Shown here: positions 1-5,114 of the stretch, piece by piece | Layout: each line of letters starts with the position of its first letter | Position numbering within the stretch: position 1 is the first letter of the stretch | Assembly: GCA_024641625.1 (NCBI GenBank) | Contig: JAHECQ010000138.1 | Span: forward strand, 1 to 5,114 | Source: Acidimicrobiales bacterium | Lineage (GTDB): Bacteria; Actinomycetota; Acidimicrobiia; Acidimicrobiales; SZUA-35 | Direction: 5' to 3' | DNA: 5,114 nt | Program-made: the position numbers and the translations under genes | The notes under the pieces: generated by a model | Databases searched by the model: none | Told to the model about the DNA's origin: nothing | What the model saw: the letters and a program-made list of their open reading frames with translations, nothing else

Positions 1-48
1 ACACCCATCTGTTCCTTCCGGACCGACTCCGCTATTGGTGATCGGCAC

Positions 49-524
49 CTATGAGCAGCCGAGAGCCGCGCTGATCGCTTCGCCGAGCGCCCGGAGTGAC
101 GCTGCCTGCGAGGCCGAGATTTCGCCGTCGGCGAGCTGATGCTGAACACCATCGAGGAACGAATCAAGCTTGTTGCAGACGGCCCCGTCATTCTTGGATT
201 CCAGTCATTGAGCAGTTTCTCAGCCTAGTTCGGCGGAGCCTGAAGGCTTCGCGTGACGCCATTGGGCAAACCGAGGGCGGCGATCTCATCATCGAGCGTT
301 CCGATCGATGAGCCGTCGACCACGACAGTGACCGTGAATGATGCAGTGGCGGTGTTGCCGGCAGCGTCACTTGCAGTGCAGTTCACCGTGGTCGCGCCAA
401 GAGCGAATGTGGCACCTGTGGCCGGGGCACACGAGGACGACGTGACACCGACATTGTCCGAAGCCGTCGCCGTGAAGGGCACCACTGCGCCATCAAGACC
501 CGTGGCCTCGACCGTGACAGAAGT
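49..524 (-). pseudogene. HYR-domain / FIMAH-like surface protein, 3' remnant, broken
   Basis: Reading leftwards from about 524, the frame gives a nearly complete HYR domain. It begins TSVTVEATG, has the paired cysteines (SSSC, then VNCTASDAAGN) and ends in FTVTVVVDGSS. A C-terminal helical segment follows (IGTLDDEIAALGLPNGVTRS) that resembles FIMAH domains of secreted bacterial proteins. The frame then stops at TAG 225-227, where related proteins would be expected to have Gln. The same frame goes on sensibly as AEKLLNDWNP. After a one-base loss near 193-194, the next frame gives NDGAVCNKLDSFLDGVQ and ends EAISAALGCS with a TAG at 49-51. The pieces join into one continuous domain, so this is one gene with two lesions rather than two genes. 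No start codon or signal peptide remains; the 5' part is lost at the junction with the recombinase. The intact protein was probably exported, with HYR repeats in adhesion or cell-surface roles. Sequencing errors could mimic the two lesions but not the truncation. Confidence 0.8.
225..227 (-). other. In-frame TAG interrupting the HYR/FIMAH-like gene
   Basis: The minus-strand codons around this point read Leu-Gln-Ala-Pro-Pro-Asn-TAG-Ala-Glu-Lys-Leu-Leu. The residues after the stop continue the helical domain in the same frame. A single C-to-T change from CAG (Gln) would explain the stop. Confidence 0.75.
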
Positions 525-538
525 CCTCGAACAACACC
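525..538. other. Junction between two 5'-truncated genes
   Basis: To the left, the minus-strand frame reads as a HYR domain up to about 524. To the right, the plus-strand frame reads as integrase from about 539. Upstream of 524 the HYR frame turns into unrelated residues, and upstream of 539 the integrase frame soon meets TGA (515-517). The gene ends facing each other here are both 5' ends, so the starts of both genes were lost. No insertion sequence or long repeat is visible at the boundary; its exact position is uncertain by some 10 bases. Confidence 0.6.
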
Positions 539-1237
539 GAGCGTGAAGGCCGACTGTGGCGCATCGTCGCTCGTCTCTCGATCCTCCCTGCAGCCGAGCG
601 CTCGACCAAGACCGAACGTTCGGTGTCGAGCGTCGATGATCTGAACTTGTTGTTGCGCTCGACCTCAGGCACCGTTCTTCACCCGCTCGTTAGTTCGTGC
701 GCGATTGCTGCCCTACGACCAGCAGAGGCGCGGGCACTTCTCTGGGAGGATGTCGACCTCCAATCCACAACGCTGCGGGTTAACAAACAGCTCGACTCAC
801 GGGCACGGCCAACAGACCCGAAGACCCGCCTGGCACGACGCACGATCGGATTTCGGCCAGCCGTGGGTGAGTCTTTGAGATCGTGGCGCGCAGTGCAAGC
901 AGAGAGTCGGCGTCGGTCAGGTGAGTTCTGGCAGGATGGACGACTGGTGATCACGACCGCCGTCGGAACAGTAATCAACAAGGACAATCTGCGTCGAGAT
1001 CTCAACCAAGCCTGCCGCGCTGCCGGGATGCAGTCGGTCACCTCGTACGAGCTACGTCACACTGCCATGACACATCTGTCGGCCGAAGGTCTCACAAGCT
1101 GGGACCTCGCCGACTATGGAGGAACGTCCCCTCGCATGGTCGAGGATGTCTATCGTCACCGAGGCGACTCGATACTTCGGCTTCCTCAACCGCCGATTTC
1201 GAGCCGGAAGGCACCACCTCAAGCACCAGGCCGGTGA
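539..1237 (+). pseudogene. Tyrosine recombinase (phage/ICE-type integrase), N-terminally truncated
   Basis: This is the catalytic half of a site-specific tyrosine recombinase, which cuts and rejoins DNA at att sites. The frame is open from 518 and looks integrase-like from 539 (EREGRLWRIVARLSILPA), the end of the core-binding domain. The first possible start in this frame is GTG 623, which would give 204 residues. Numbered from there: box I Arg32 in AALRPAEARALLWEDVDL, the beta-hairpin Lys67 in PKTRLARRTI, box II YELRHTA with Arg145, and the nucleophile Tyr177 in RMVEDVYRHR. The His normally about ten residues before the Tyr (GHTS-type motif) is Gly167 (ADYGGTSPRM), and one residue seems to be missing there. 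The tail after YRHR (ILRLPQPPISSRKAPPQAPGR) is unlike usual integrase ends. The arm-binding domain and most of the core-binding domain (full-length relatives have roughly 350-400 residues) are absent, cut off where the HYR remnant begins. It points at the 3' end of the tRNA-Val gene. It is very probably inactive. Confidence 0.8.
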
Positions 1238-1301
1238 CAACTCCCCGCTCGACGTCACCTGTGGGGCACTTTGAGCTGGTGGTAAGCGTGGTTTCGCGAG
1301 G

Positions 1302-1326
1302 CAGTTGTGAGCGAAGCAAGCAACTG
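1302..1326. repeat. Inverted repeat, 6-7 bp arms
   Basis: CAGTTG (1302-1307) and CAACTG (1321-1326) form a stem with a 13-base loop; a T-G wobble could add a seventh pair. It lies between the integrase remnant and the tRNA, in the stretch where an attachment site arm or terminator would be expected. The stem is weak and its role is not known. Confidence 0.4.
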
Positions 1327-1329
1327 TGG

Positions 1330-1344
1330 GTGCCCGAAGGGCAC
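1330..1344 (-). terminator. Hairpin just downstream of tRNA-Val
   Basis: A perfect six-pair stem (GTGCCC / GGGCAC) with a three-base loop starts about three bases after the mature tRNA 3' end on the minus strand. Its position fits a tRNA terminator or a 3'-processing signal. There is no run of T after it, which is common in high-GC actinobacteria but makes the call less certain. Confidence 0.45.
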
Positions 1345-1347
1345 ACG

Positions 1348-1421
1348 TGGACCGTACAAGACTTGAACTTGTGACCTCTCGCGTGTGAAGCGAGCGCTCT
1401 AGCCAACTGAGCTAACGGTCC
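1348..1421 (-). tRNA. tRNA-Val (anticodon CAC)
   Basis: The minus strand folds into a full cloverleaf of 74 nt. The acceptor arm GGACCGT pairs perfectly with ACGGTCC. The D arm is GCTC/GAGC and the anticodon arm CTCGC/GCGAG with loop TTCACAC. The variable loop has five bases (AGGTC), and the T arm is ACAAG/CTTGT with loop TTCAAGT. The anticodon CAC (plus-strand 1385-1387) reads the valine codon GUG. The discriminator base is A and CCA is not encoded, so it must be added by tRNA nucleotidyltransferase. No intron or mismatch is seen, so the gene looks functional. Its 3' half faces the integrase remnant, the usual place for an att core. I see no second copy of the 3' half in the window. Confidence 0.95.
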
Positions 1422-1441
1422 GAGGCTGAGACAGCTGCGAC

Positions 1442-1447
1442 ATGATA
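1442..1447 (-). promoter_or_regulatory. Candidate -10 element of the tRNA-Val promoter
   Basis: On the minus strand TATCAT lies 20 bases before the mature tRNA 5' end, which would give a short leader of about 13 bases for RNase P to remove. It is a good -10 match, but no convincing -35 hexamer is visible at 16-18 bases upstream, so the call is tentative. Confidence 0.35.
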
Positions 1448-1455
1448 GCGCCCAT

Positions 1456-1473
1456 CGCCCGATTCGCCCGATT
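1456..1473. repeat. 9-bp perfect tandem duplication
   Basis: CGCCCGATT occurs twice back to back, preceded by the partial copy CGCCCAT. It lies between the amidase stop and the tRNA, where the -35 region of the tRNA promoter would be. It is probably a slippage product and no function is evident. Confidence 0.6.
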
Positions 1474-1507
1474 CATGTCGGCGAACCGACCCGACGAGGA
1501 CACCCGC

Positions 1508-2929
1508 TCAGCCGATGGGCGCCCACCGGCCATCGGCGAAGACCTGCTCCATCGCCCCCAGTGCCTGGATGACCAGTACGTCCTCGAGCTGGCGCGCCGC
1601 TACCTGCAGACCGACCGGTAGTCCATCAGCGGTGAATCCACAGTTGACGGTGCCTGCAGGGTTGCGGGTGAGGTTGTATCCGTAACTGAACTTGACCCAA
1701 CCCGGTGTCGCGACGCCGTTCACGACGCCCTGTCCACCGATGCGCGGGGGATGACCGGCAGCAACCGGTGTGACCAGTAGCGGCGCCTGATCGAACGCCC
1801 GACTGAGCCGAAGGCTGAACTGGTGCACGGCATCGAGCGATCGAACGAGATCGGCCGCCGTCACCCGATCGAGACCCCACTCGATCTGAAAGCGCAGCGA
1901 CGGATCGATCTGCTCCCATTGGGATGTCCCGCGCAGGTGCCCCTGCGTGCGAGCCCGCATGGCCGTCCAGAGGCTCCACCACGCCGGCAACGGGTCCTCA
2001 GGCCAGAGATCGTCGACCTCGATCACCTCGACCCCGGCATCGGCCAGCCGATCGACGGCCGCTCGACAGATCGCTGCTATCTCGGCATCGACCTCGGCGA
2101 ACCCCAGCGTCGGCGACCAGACGACCGAGGACGGAAGCCGATCGACCCCCAGCACCTCGAACCACGATGAACCGGGGTGCGGGAGTGAGTACGGATCCGT
2201 CGGGTGCGGGCCGATGCACGAGTCGAGCGCCAATGCCGTGTCGGCAATACGCAAGGCCATCGGACCCTTGACCGAGAAATGAGCCGAACCCGGCGGATTG
2301 GGCCCGCCGTTGGGCACGCGCCCCTGGGTGGCCTTGATCGCGGAGAAGCCGCAGATGGCCGCCGGCAGGCGGATCGAACCACCGCCGTCGGAACCGGTGG
2401 CCAGCGGAATCATGCCCGAGGCGAGGGCCGCCGCCGAACCGCCGGAGGAACCGCCCGGAGTGTGTTCGAGACTCCACGGGTTGCGGGTGGCGCCACTGAG
2501 GAGCGACTCGGTGGCGCCCTTGTGCCCGTACTCGGGCGTCGTGGTCTTGCCGATGACCACGCACCCCGCAGCAACCAGGCGTTCGACCAGGACGGAGCTC
2601 TCCTCGACCGGGTCTGGCGAGGACAGGAGCGAGCCGTACCGCGTGGCGAAGCCGGCGGCGTCCTCGAGGTCCTTCACCCCCAGTGGGATACCGGCCAGGG
2701 GACCGACGCGATCCCCCGACGCGATCCGCTCGTCGATCTGATGTGCGATCGCCAGGGCCCGATCGGCGTCGGTCGCCACGAAGGCGTTGACCTGGGGATC
2801 GAGTGCCTCGATACGTTCGAGCGCGAACTGGGTGAGTTCGCGCGCCGATCGCCGACGGGCCCGTACGTCGGCGGCCAGGTCCGAGACGCGGTGCTCACGG
2901 AAATCGAAGGCGGGCGTTGACTCGGACAT
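1508..2929 (-). CDS. Amidase (amidase signature family hydrolase)
   Basis: A hydrolase of C-N amide bonds, probably cytoplasmic, of 473 residues, the normal length for the family. Numbered from the ATG, the Ser-cisSer-Lys triad is in place: Lys86 in GIPLGVKDLEDAAG, cis-Ser161 in TPGGSSGGSAAA, and nucleophile Ser185 in GSDGGGSIRLPAAICG. The C-terminal family motif CGFTADGLPVGLQVA is also present, so the enzyme looks complete and active. I chose ATG at 2929 because AGGG (2942-2939) lies nine bases upstream; an in-frame GTG at 2935 would add two residues but sits too close to it. A TAGGGT at the same spot could also be a -10 box. The gene follows the J-domain gene by 76 bp on the same strand, so cotranscription is possible; a weak inverted repeat (2960-2965 / 2988-2993) lies in the gap. 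GatA belongs to the same family, but no gatB or gatC is nearby, so a general amidase (nitrogen scavenging or amide catabolism) is more likely. The substrate cannot be read from the sequence. Confidence 0.93.
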   Translation of the reverse strand: MSESTPAFDFREHRVSDLAADVRARRRSARELTQFALERIEALDPQVNAFVATDADRALAIAHQIDERIASGDRVGPLAGIPLGVKDLEDAAGFATRYGSLLSSPDPVEESSVLVERLVAAGCVVIGKTTTPEYGHKGATESLLSGATRNPWSLEHTPGGSSGGSAAALASGMIPLATGSDGGGSIRLPAAICGFSAIKATQGRVPNGGPNPPGSAHFSVKGPMALRIADTALALDSCIGPHPTDPYSLPHPGSSWFEVLGVDRLPSSVVWSPTLGFAEVDAEIAAICRAAVDRLADAGVEVIEVDDLWPEDPLPAWWSLWTAMRARTQGHLRGTSQWEQIDPSLRFQIEWGLDRVTAADLVRSLDAVHQFSLRLSRAFDQAPLLVTPVAAGHPPRIGGQGVVNGVATPGWVKFSYGYNLTRNPAGTVNCGFTADGLPVGLQVAARQLEDVLVIQALGAMEQVFADGRWAPIG

Positions 2930-3005
2930 GGTCACCGACCCTAGTTCACCATGGTCGTGCTCCGGGGCGGGTCCGAGCCGGGAGTCGCCGGAGGGGCAAA
3001 CCCGT

Positions 3006-3707
3006 TCAGGAACCGAGACAGGCGGTGACGCCGTTGCTCAACTCGACCTCGCGAATCGTCCTGCTCGGTTCGGGACACGCTCCGCCGGGCTCGAACGCGC
3101 CGATGACCCGACCGTCGTAGACACCAGTACAGGGAATGGCGATGAGCTGGGGTCCGCCGATCACTCGGACACAGGCATTGGCGTCGACACCAAGGTCCGG
3201 GCCGGCGTAGGTCGTCGCGGTCGGCTCGCCCCCCGTCACCCCCTGGTAGGCGGTGAAGATGAAGATGCCCATGACGAGAGCAACGAGGCCGAGCCACGGC
3301 GCATAGCGCAGCGCCACCGCGTGCCGGTTGTCGATCGTGTCGGACTGATACTGCCGTTGTGATCGAAGGAACTGCGGGTCGAGGAGACGCGGATCGATAC
3401 GAGTGACTCCAGCTTCGGTACGGATTCCCGACGCGGAGCCGGCGGATCCCGTGGAGCTCTGCGGACCGCGACTGACCGCATCGAGCAGTTCGTCGTACTC
3501 GGCACGTCGAGCGGTGTCGCCGAGCACCCGCCAAGCCTCGTTGACCTTGCGCATGGCGTTCTCGGCCAGCTCGCGTTCGGCGACCTTGTGCCCGCTGAAG
3601 TGGTCCGGGTGCCATCGGCGCGCCTCGTCGTAGTACGCCCGCCGCACCTCCTCATACGAGGCTGATCTCGTGACCCGAAGGGTCTGATAGTGCGTCGGAG
3701 CGCTCAC
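3006..3707 (-). CDS. J-domain protein with one membrane span and Cys-rich outer domain
   Basis: The protein has 233 residues. Residues 5-75 form a J domain (helix II VRRAYYDEARRWHPDHF with the HPD signature at 33-35, then helix III NAMRKVNEAWRVLGD), which should stimulate a DnaK ATPase. A polar linker (about 80-133) leads to a single hydrophobic span at about 136-157 (WLGLVALVMGIFIFTAY). The remaining 75 residues carry four cysteines (179, 193, 211, 230) spaced as possible disulfide pairs. The pattern NACVRV, AIPCTG, VYDGRVIG, ACPEPS, TACL recalls extracytoplasmic septum-formation-like domains of actinobacteria; this is inference. It has no Gly/Phe region or zinc fingers, so it is not a canonical DnaJ but a class III, membrane-bound J-protein with its N-terminus in the cytoplasm. 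The start is GTG at 3707; no Shine-Dalgarno sequence is visible, while a -10 box sits six bases before it. It is divergent from the oxidoreductase gene (54 bp apart) and followed by the amidase gene. Confidence 0.85.
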   Translation of the reverse strand: MSAPTHYQTLRVTRSASYEEVRRAYYDEARRWHPDHFSGHKVAERELAENAMRKVNEAWRVLGDTARRAEYDELLDAVSRGPQSSTGSAGSASGIRTEAGVTRIDPRLLDPQFLRSQRQYQSDTIDNRHAVALRYAPWLGLVALVMGIFIFTAYQGVTGGEPTATTYAGPDLGVDANACVRVIGGPQLIAIPCTGVYDGRVIGAFEPGGACPEPSRTIREVELSNGVTACLGS

Positions 3708-3713
3708 GCTGTC

Positions 3714-3741
3714 AGGCTAGAAGTCAAGTCGTACGCATCAA
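3714..3741 (-). promoter_or_regulatory. Promoter of the J-domain gene, probably leaderless
   Basis: On the minus strand, TTGATG (3741-3736) and TAGCCT (3719-3714) are separated by 16 bases. TAGCCT fits the actinobacterial TANNNT -10 rule. Only six bases separate it from the GTG start, so transcription would begin at or next to the start codon. That explains why no ribosome binding site is seen. Confidence 0.5.
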
Positions 3742-3748
3742 CCGGAAC

Positions 3749-3754
3749 AGGGAG
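3749..3754 (+). promoter_or_regulatory. Ribosome binding site of the F420-dependent oxidoreductase
   Basis: AGGGAG is placed seven bases before ATG 3762. It decides the start: the frame is also open upstream to 3690, but those 24 residues overlap the divergent J-domain gene, lack a ribosome binding site and do not resemble the family's N-terminus. Confidence 0.8.
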
Positions 3755-3761
3755 ACCCACC

Positions 3762-4787
3762 ATGAAGCTCGCGCTCGGACTCGGCTATTGGTCCTCAGGC
3801 CCACCAGCAGGATCAGTCGAACAGATCGCCGCGGCGGAACGGCTCGGTTTCGACTCGATGTGGACTGCGGAGGCCTACGGCTCGGATGCACTGACGCCAC
3901 TCGCCTGGTGGGGAGCAGCCACCCGGAACATCGGTCTGGGTACCTCCATCTGTCAGATCTCGGCCCGCACACCCTCGGCGATGGCCATGGCCGCGATGAG
4001 CATCGATCACCTCTCCGGCGGCCGTTTCCGACTCGGGCTCGGTGTCTCCGGACCCCAAGTAGTCGAGGGATGGTACGGCCAGCCCTATCCGAAACCCCTG
4101 GCCCGGACTCGCGAGTACGTGGAGATCATTCGCAGGATCTGGGCCCGCGACCTCCCGGTCGAGTACCTGGGCGAGTTCTACCAGCTTCCGTACAAGGGCG
4201 GATCCGACCTTGGCAAGCCGCTCAAGTCCACCGTCCATCCACTGAGATCTGACATCCCTATCTACCTCGGGGCCGAGGGACCCAAGAACGTGGCCATGGC
4301 GGCCGAGATCGCCGATGGCTGGCTCCCGCTGTTCTTTGCTCCGAAGGACAACGAGTTCTACCGCAACGCACTGGCCGAAGGGTTCGCTCGCGAAGGTGCT
4401 CGTCGCTCCTTCGAGGACTTCGACGTGGCCGCAGTCGTCTCGGTCGTACCCAATGACGACGTCGAAGCCGCAGCTGACGTCATCCGTCCGACATTGGCCT
4501 TGTACGCCGGAGGCATGGGCGCCCGAGACGCCAACTTCCACCTCGATGTCTTCGCCCGAATGGGCTACGAAGCCGAGTGCCGCAAGATCCAGGATCTCTA
4601 CCTGGCCGGCGACAAGCGGGCGGCCATCGCCGCCGTCCCCACCAGCATGGTCGAGGATGTCGCGCTCATCGGCTCGAAGGAGAAGATTCGCGATGACCTG
4701 GCGAAATGGGACGAGTCCGTCGTCAAGACGCTGGTCATCAGCGGCCAACCCCAGCTGCTGGAGTTCATGGCCGAGATCGTGAGCTAG
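3762..4787 (+). CDS. LLM-class F420-dependent oxidoreductase, Rv3520c family
   Basis: A soluble TIM-barrel enzyme of 341 residues, full length for the luciferase-like (LLM) group that uses coenzyme F420 for hydride transfer. The N-terminus MKLALGLGYW starts the first beta strand. Conserved stretches follow in order: FDSMWTAEAYGSDALTPLAWW (30-50), GLGTSICQISARTPSAMAMAA (58-78), DHLSGGRFRLGLGVSGPQVVEGWYG (82-106), KPLARTREYVEIIR (111-124), the IPIYLGAEGPKNVAMAAEIADGWLP segment (165-189) and YAGGMGARDANFH in the C-terminal half. These match what I know of the M. tuberculosis Rv3520c-like family. The F420 preference is inferred from the family, and the substrate is unknown. No F420 synthesis gene is in view. 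It starts at ATG 3762 behind a good ribosome binding site, is divergent from the J-domain gene and converges on the next gene. No lesions are seen. Confidence 0.93.
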   Translation: MKLALGLGYWSSGPPAGSVEQIAAAERLGFDSMWTAEAYGSDALTPLAWWGAATRNIGLGTSICQISARTPSAMAMAAMSIDHLSGGRFRLGLGVSGPQVVEGWYGQPYPKPLARTREYVEIIRRIWARDLPVEYLGEFYQLPYKGGSDLGKPLKSTVHPLRSDIPIYLGAEGPKNVAMAAEIADGWLPLFFAPKDNEFYRNALAEGFAREGARRSFEDFDVAAVVSVVPNDDVEAAADVIRPTLALYAGGMGARDANFHLDVFARMGYEAECRKIQDLYLAGDKRAAIAAVPTSMVEDVALIGSKEKIRDDLAKWDESVVKTLVISGQPQLLEFMAEIVS

Positions 4788-4794
4788 CAGCGAG

Positions 4795-4814
4795 CCGGTG
4801 GGATTGCCCCCCGG
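4795..4814. terminator. Hairpin between convergent genes
   Basis: CCGGTGGG (4795-4802) pairs with CCCCCCGG (4807-4814) around the loop ATTG, with one T-C mismatch in eight pairs. It begins eight bases after the oxidoreductase stop and lies 24 bases past the stop of the opposing gene, so it could end transcripts from both sides. There is no T tract. Confidence 0.45.
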
Positions 4815-4837
4815 GGAGACGGTCCGCCGAATGCCGC

Positions 4838-5114
4838 TCAGTGGATTTCGAACCGGACCAGATTCTCCGAGTCCGCCCACGCCGACTCGATCTGATGGGT
4901 GGTCACGCTGGTCTCGCTGCGCTCATCGGGCTCGGCCTGCTCGACGATCATGCCCAACCGCGCGTCATGCCGTCGCGAGATCGCCATCACCGTCATCGAA
5001 CCGGTGACGGCTGCGATCATGCAGGACGCTCCGGCGGCGATGACGAGGATCTGACGGAGTGACGAGAACTGGTCGAGAGCCGATGCGCCGGTGATGGAGC
5101 AATAGACGAAGAAG
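4838..5114 (-). CDS. Membrane protein, C-terminal part (runs off the window)
   Basis: The frame is open from the right edge of the window to TGA at 4838-4840, giving 91 residues with the 5' end outside. The visible start contains a hydrophobic stretch (about residues 22-43: ILVIAAGASCMIAAVTGSM), probably the last transmembrane helix. A basic turn (SRRHDARLG) follows, marking the cytoplasmic side by the positive-inside rule. The tail of about 45 residues is polar and acidic (EQAEPDERSE up to VRFEIH). I do not recognise the family. An internal ATG at 5020 would give a 60-residue protein, but it lies inside the hydrophobic stretch and the frame continues upstream without a stop, so it is unlikely to be the true start. 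It converges on the oxidoreductase gene with a 50-bp gap. Confidence 0.6.
   Translation of the reverse strand, partial: FFVYCSITGASALDQFSSLRQILVIAAGASCMIAAVTGSMTVMAISRRHDARLGMIVEQAEPDERSETSVTTHQIESAWADSENLVRFEIH

Noticed and set aside
253..546. 97-codon plus-strand open frame
   Set aside because: It is the antisense of the HYR domain; the minus-strand reading carries the conserved HYR cysteines and the CTASDAAGN motif.
536..571. Minus-strand reading SDDAPQSAFTLG, resembling the NDAP-x-FPLG stretch of a preceding HYR repeat
   Set aside because: The same bases read on the plus strand give an integrase-like segment (REGRLWRIVARLSILPA) in frame with the catalytic domain, which is the stronger and longer match. 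The HYR likeness is short, in a different frame from the HYR remnant, and probably chance.
1092..1406. 104-codon minus-strand open frame over the tRNA and integrase tail
   Set aside because: It runs through the tRNA-Val gene and has the typical spurious peptide (SHARGHKFKSCTVHV) that arises when a tRNA is translated.
2204..2920. 238-codon plus-strand open frame opposite the amidase
   Set aside because: The composition is low-complexity Arg/Gly-rich, and the amidase on the other strand has all its catalytic motifs.
1508..2929. GatA (Glu-tRNA amidotransferase subunit A)
   Set aside because: It is the same family, but no gatB or gatC partner is nearby, and the C-terminal half does not show features I would tie specifically to GatA.
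3690..3761. 24-residue N-terminal extension of the oxidoreductase
   Set aside because: It overlaps the start of the divergent J-domain gene and has no ribosome binding site, whereas ATG 3762 has AGGGAG seven bases upstream and matches the family's N-terminus.
3813..4880. 355-codon minus-strand open frame
   Set aside because: It lies opposite the F420-dependent oxidoreductase, has no recognisable domain, and is the usual antisense shadow of high-GC coding sequence.
1..5114. CRISPR array, retron, toxin-antitoxin pair or other defence system
   Set aside because: No regularly spaced repeats, no reverse transcriptase or nuclease motifs and no small paired frames with credible starts were seen. 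Every stretch over 300 bases is explained by the listed genes.

Overview
The window is GC-rich, with dense shadow open frames, a high-GC tRNA and an F420-dependent luciferase-like oxidoreductase. This points to Actinomycetota. The surface-protein remnant and overall gene style would fit Acidimicrobiia, but that finer placement is a guess.

Left part (about 1-1250): a degraded accessory region. On the minus strand, 49-524 holds the 3' part of a secreted or surface protein gene, consisting of one HYR (hyalin repeat) domain and a C-terminal helical domain resembling FIMAH. It is broken by an in-frame TAG at 225-227 and a one-base deletion near 193-194. At about 525-538 this remnant meets, head to head, a tyrosine recombinase gene on the plus strand (about 539-1237) that has lost most of its N-terminal half. 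Both genes lack their 5' ends at the same point, as expected from a deletion or rearrangement. The recombinase runs toward the 3' end of a tRNA-Val(CAC) gene (1348-1421, minus), the classic location of an integrated element. I read the region as a decayed integrative element scar at this tRNA.

Middle (1508-3707, minus strand): a complete amidase-signature hydrolase (1508-2929) lies 76 bp downstream of a J-domain protein with one membrane span and a four-cysteine outer domain (3006-3707). The two could share a transcript. The J-protein starts with GTG, has no visible ribosome binding site and has a well-placed -10 element, so it may be translated from a leaderless mRNA.

Right part: divergent from the J-protein gene is a complete Rv3520c-type F420-dependent oxidoreductase (3762-4787, plus) with a clear ribosome binding site. 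It converges on the 3' end of a membrane protein gene that leaves the window (4838-5114, minus), with a hairpin between them. The intact genes look like ordinary chromosomal metabolism and housekeeping with no obvious common pathway. I did not find a convincing new defence, CRISPR, retron or toxin-antitoxin system. The most informative part is the double-truncation junction beside the tRNA.
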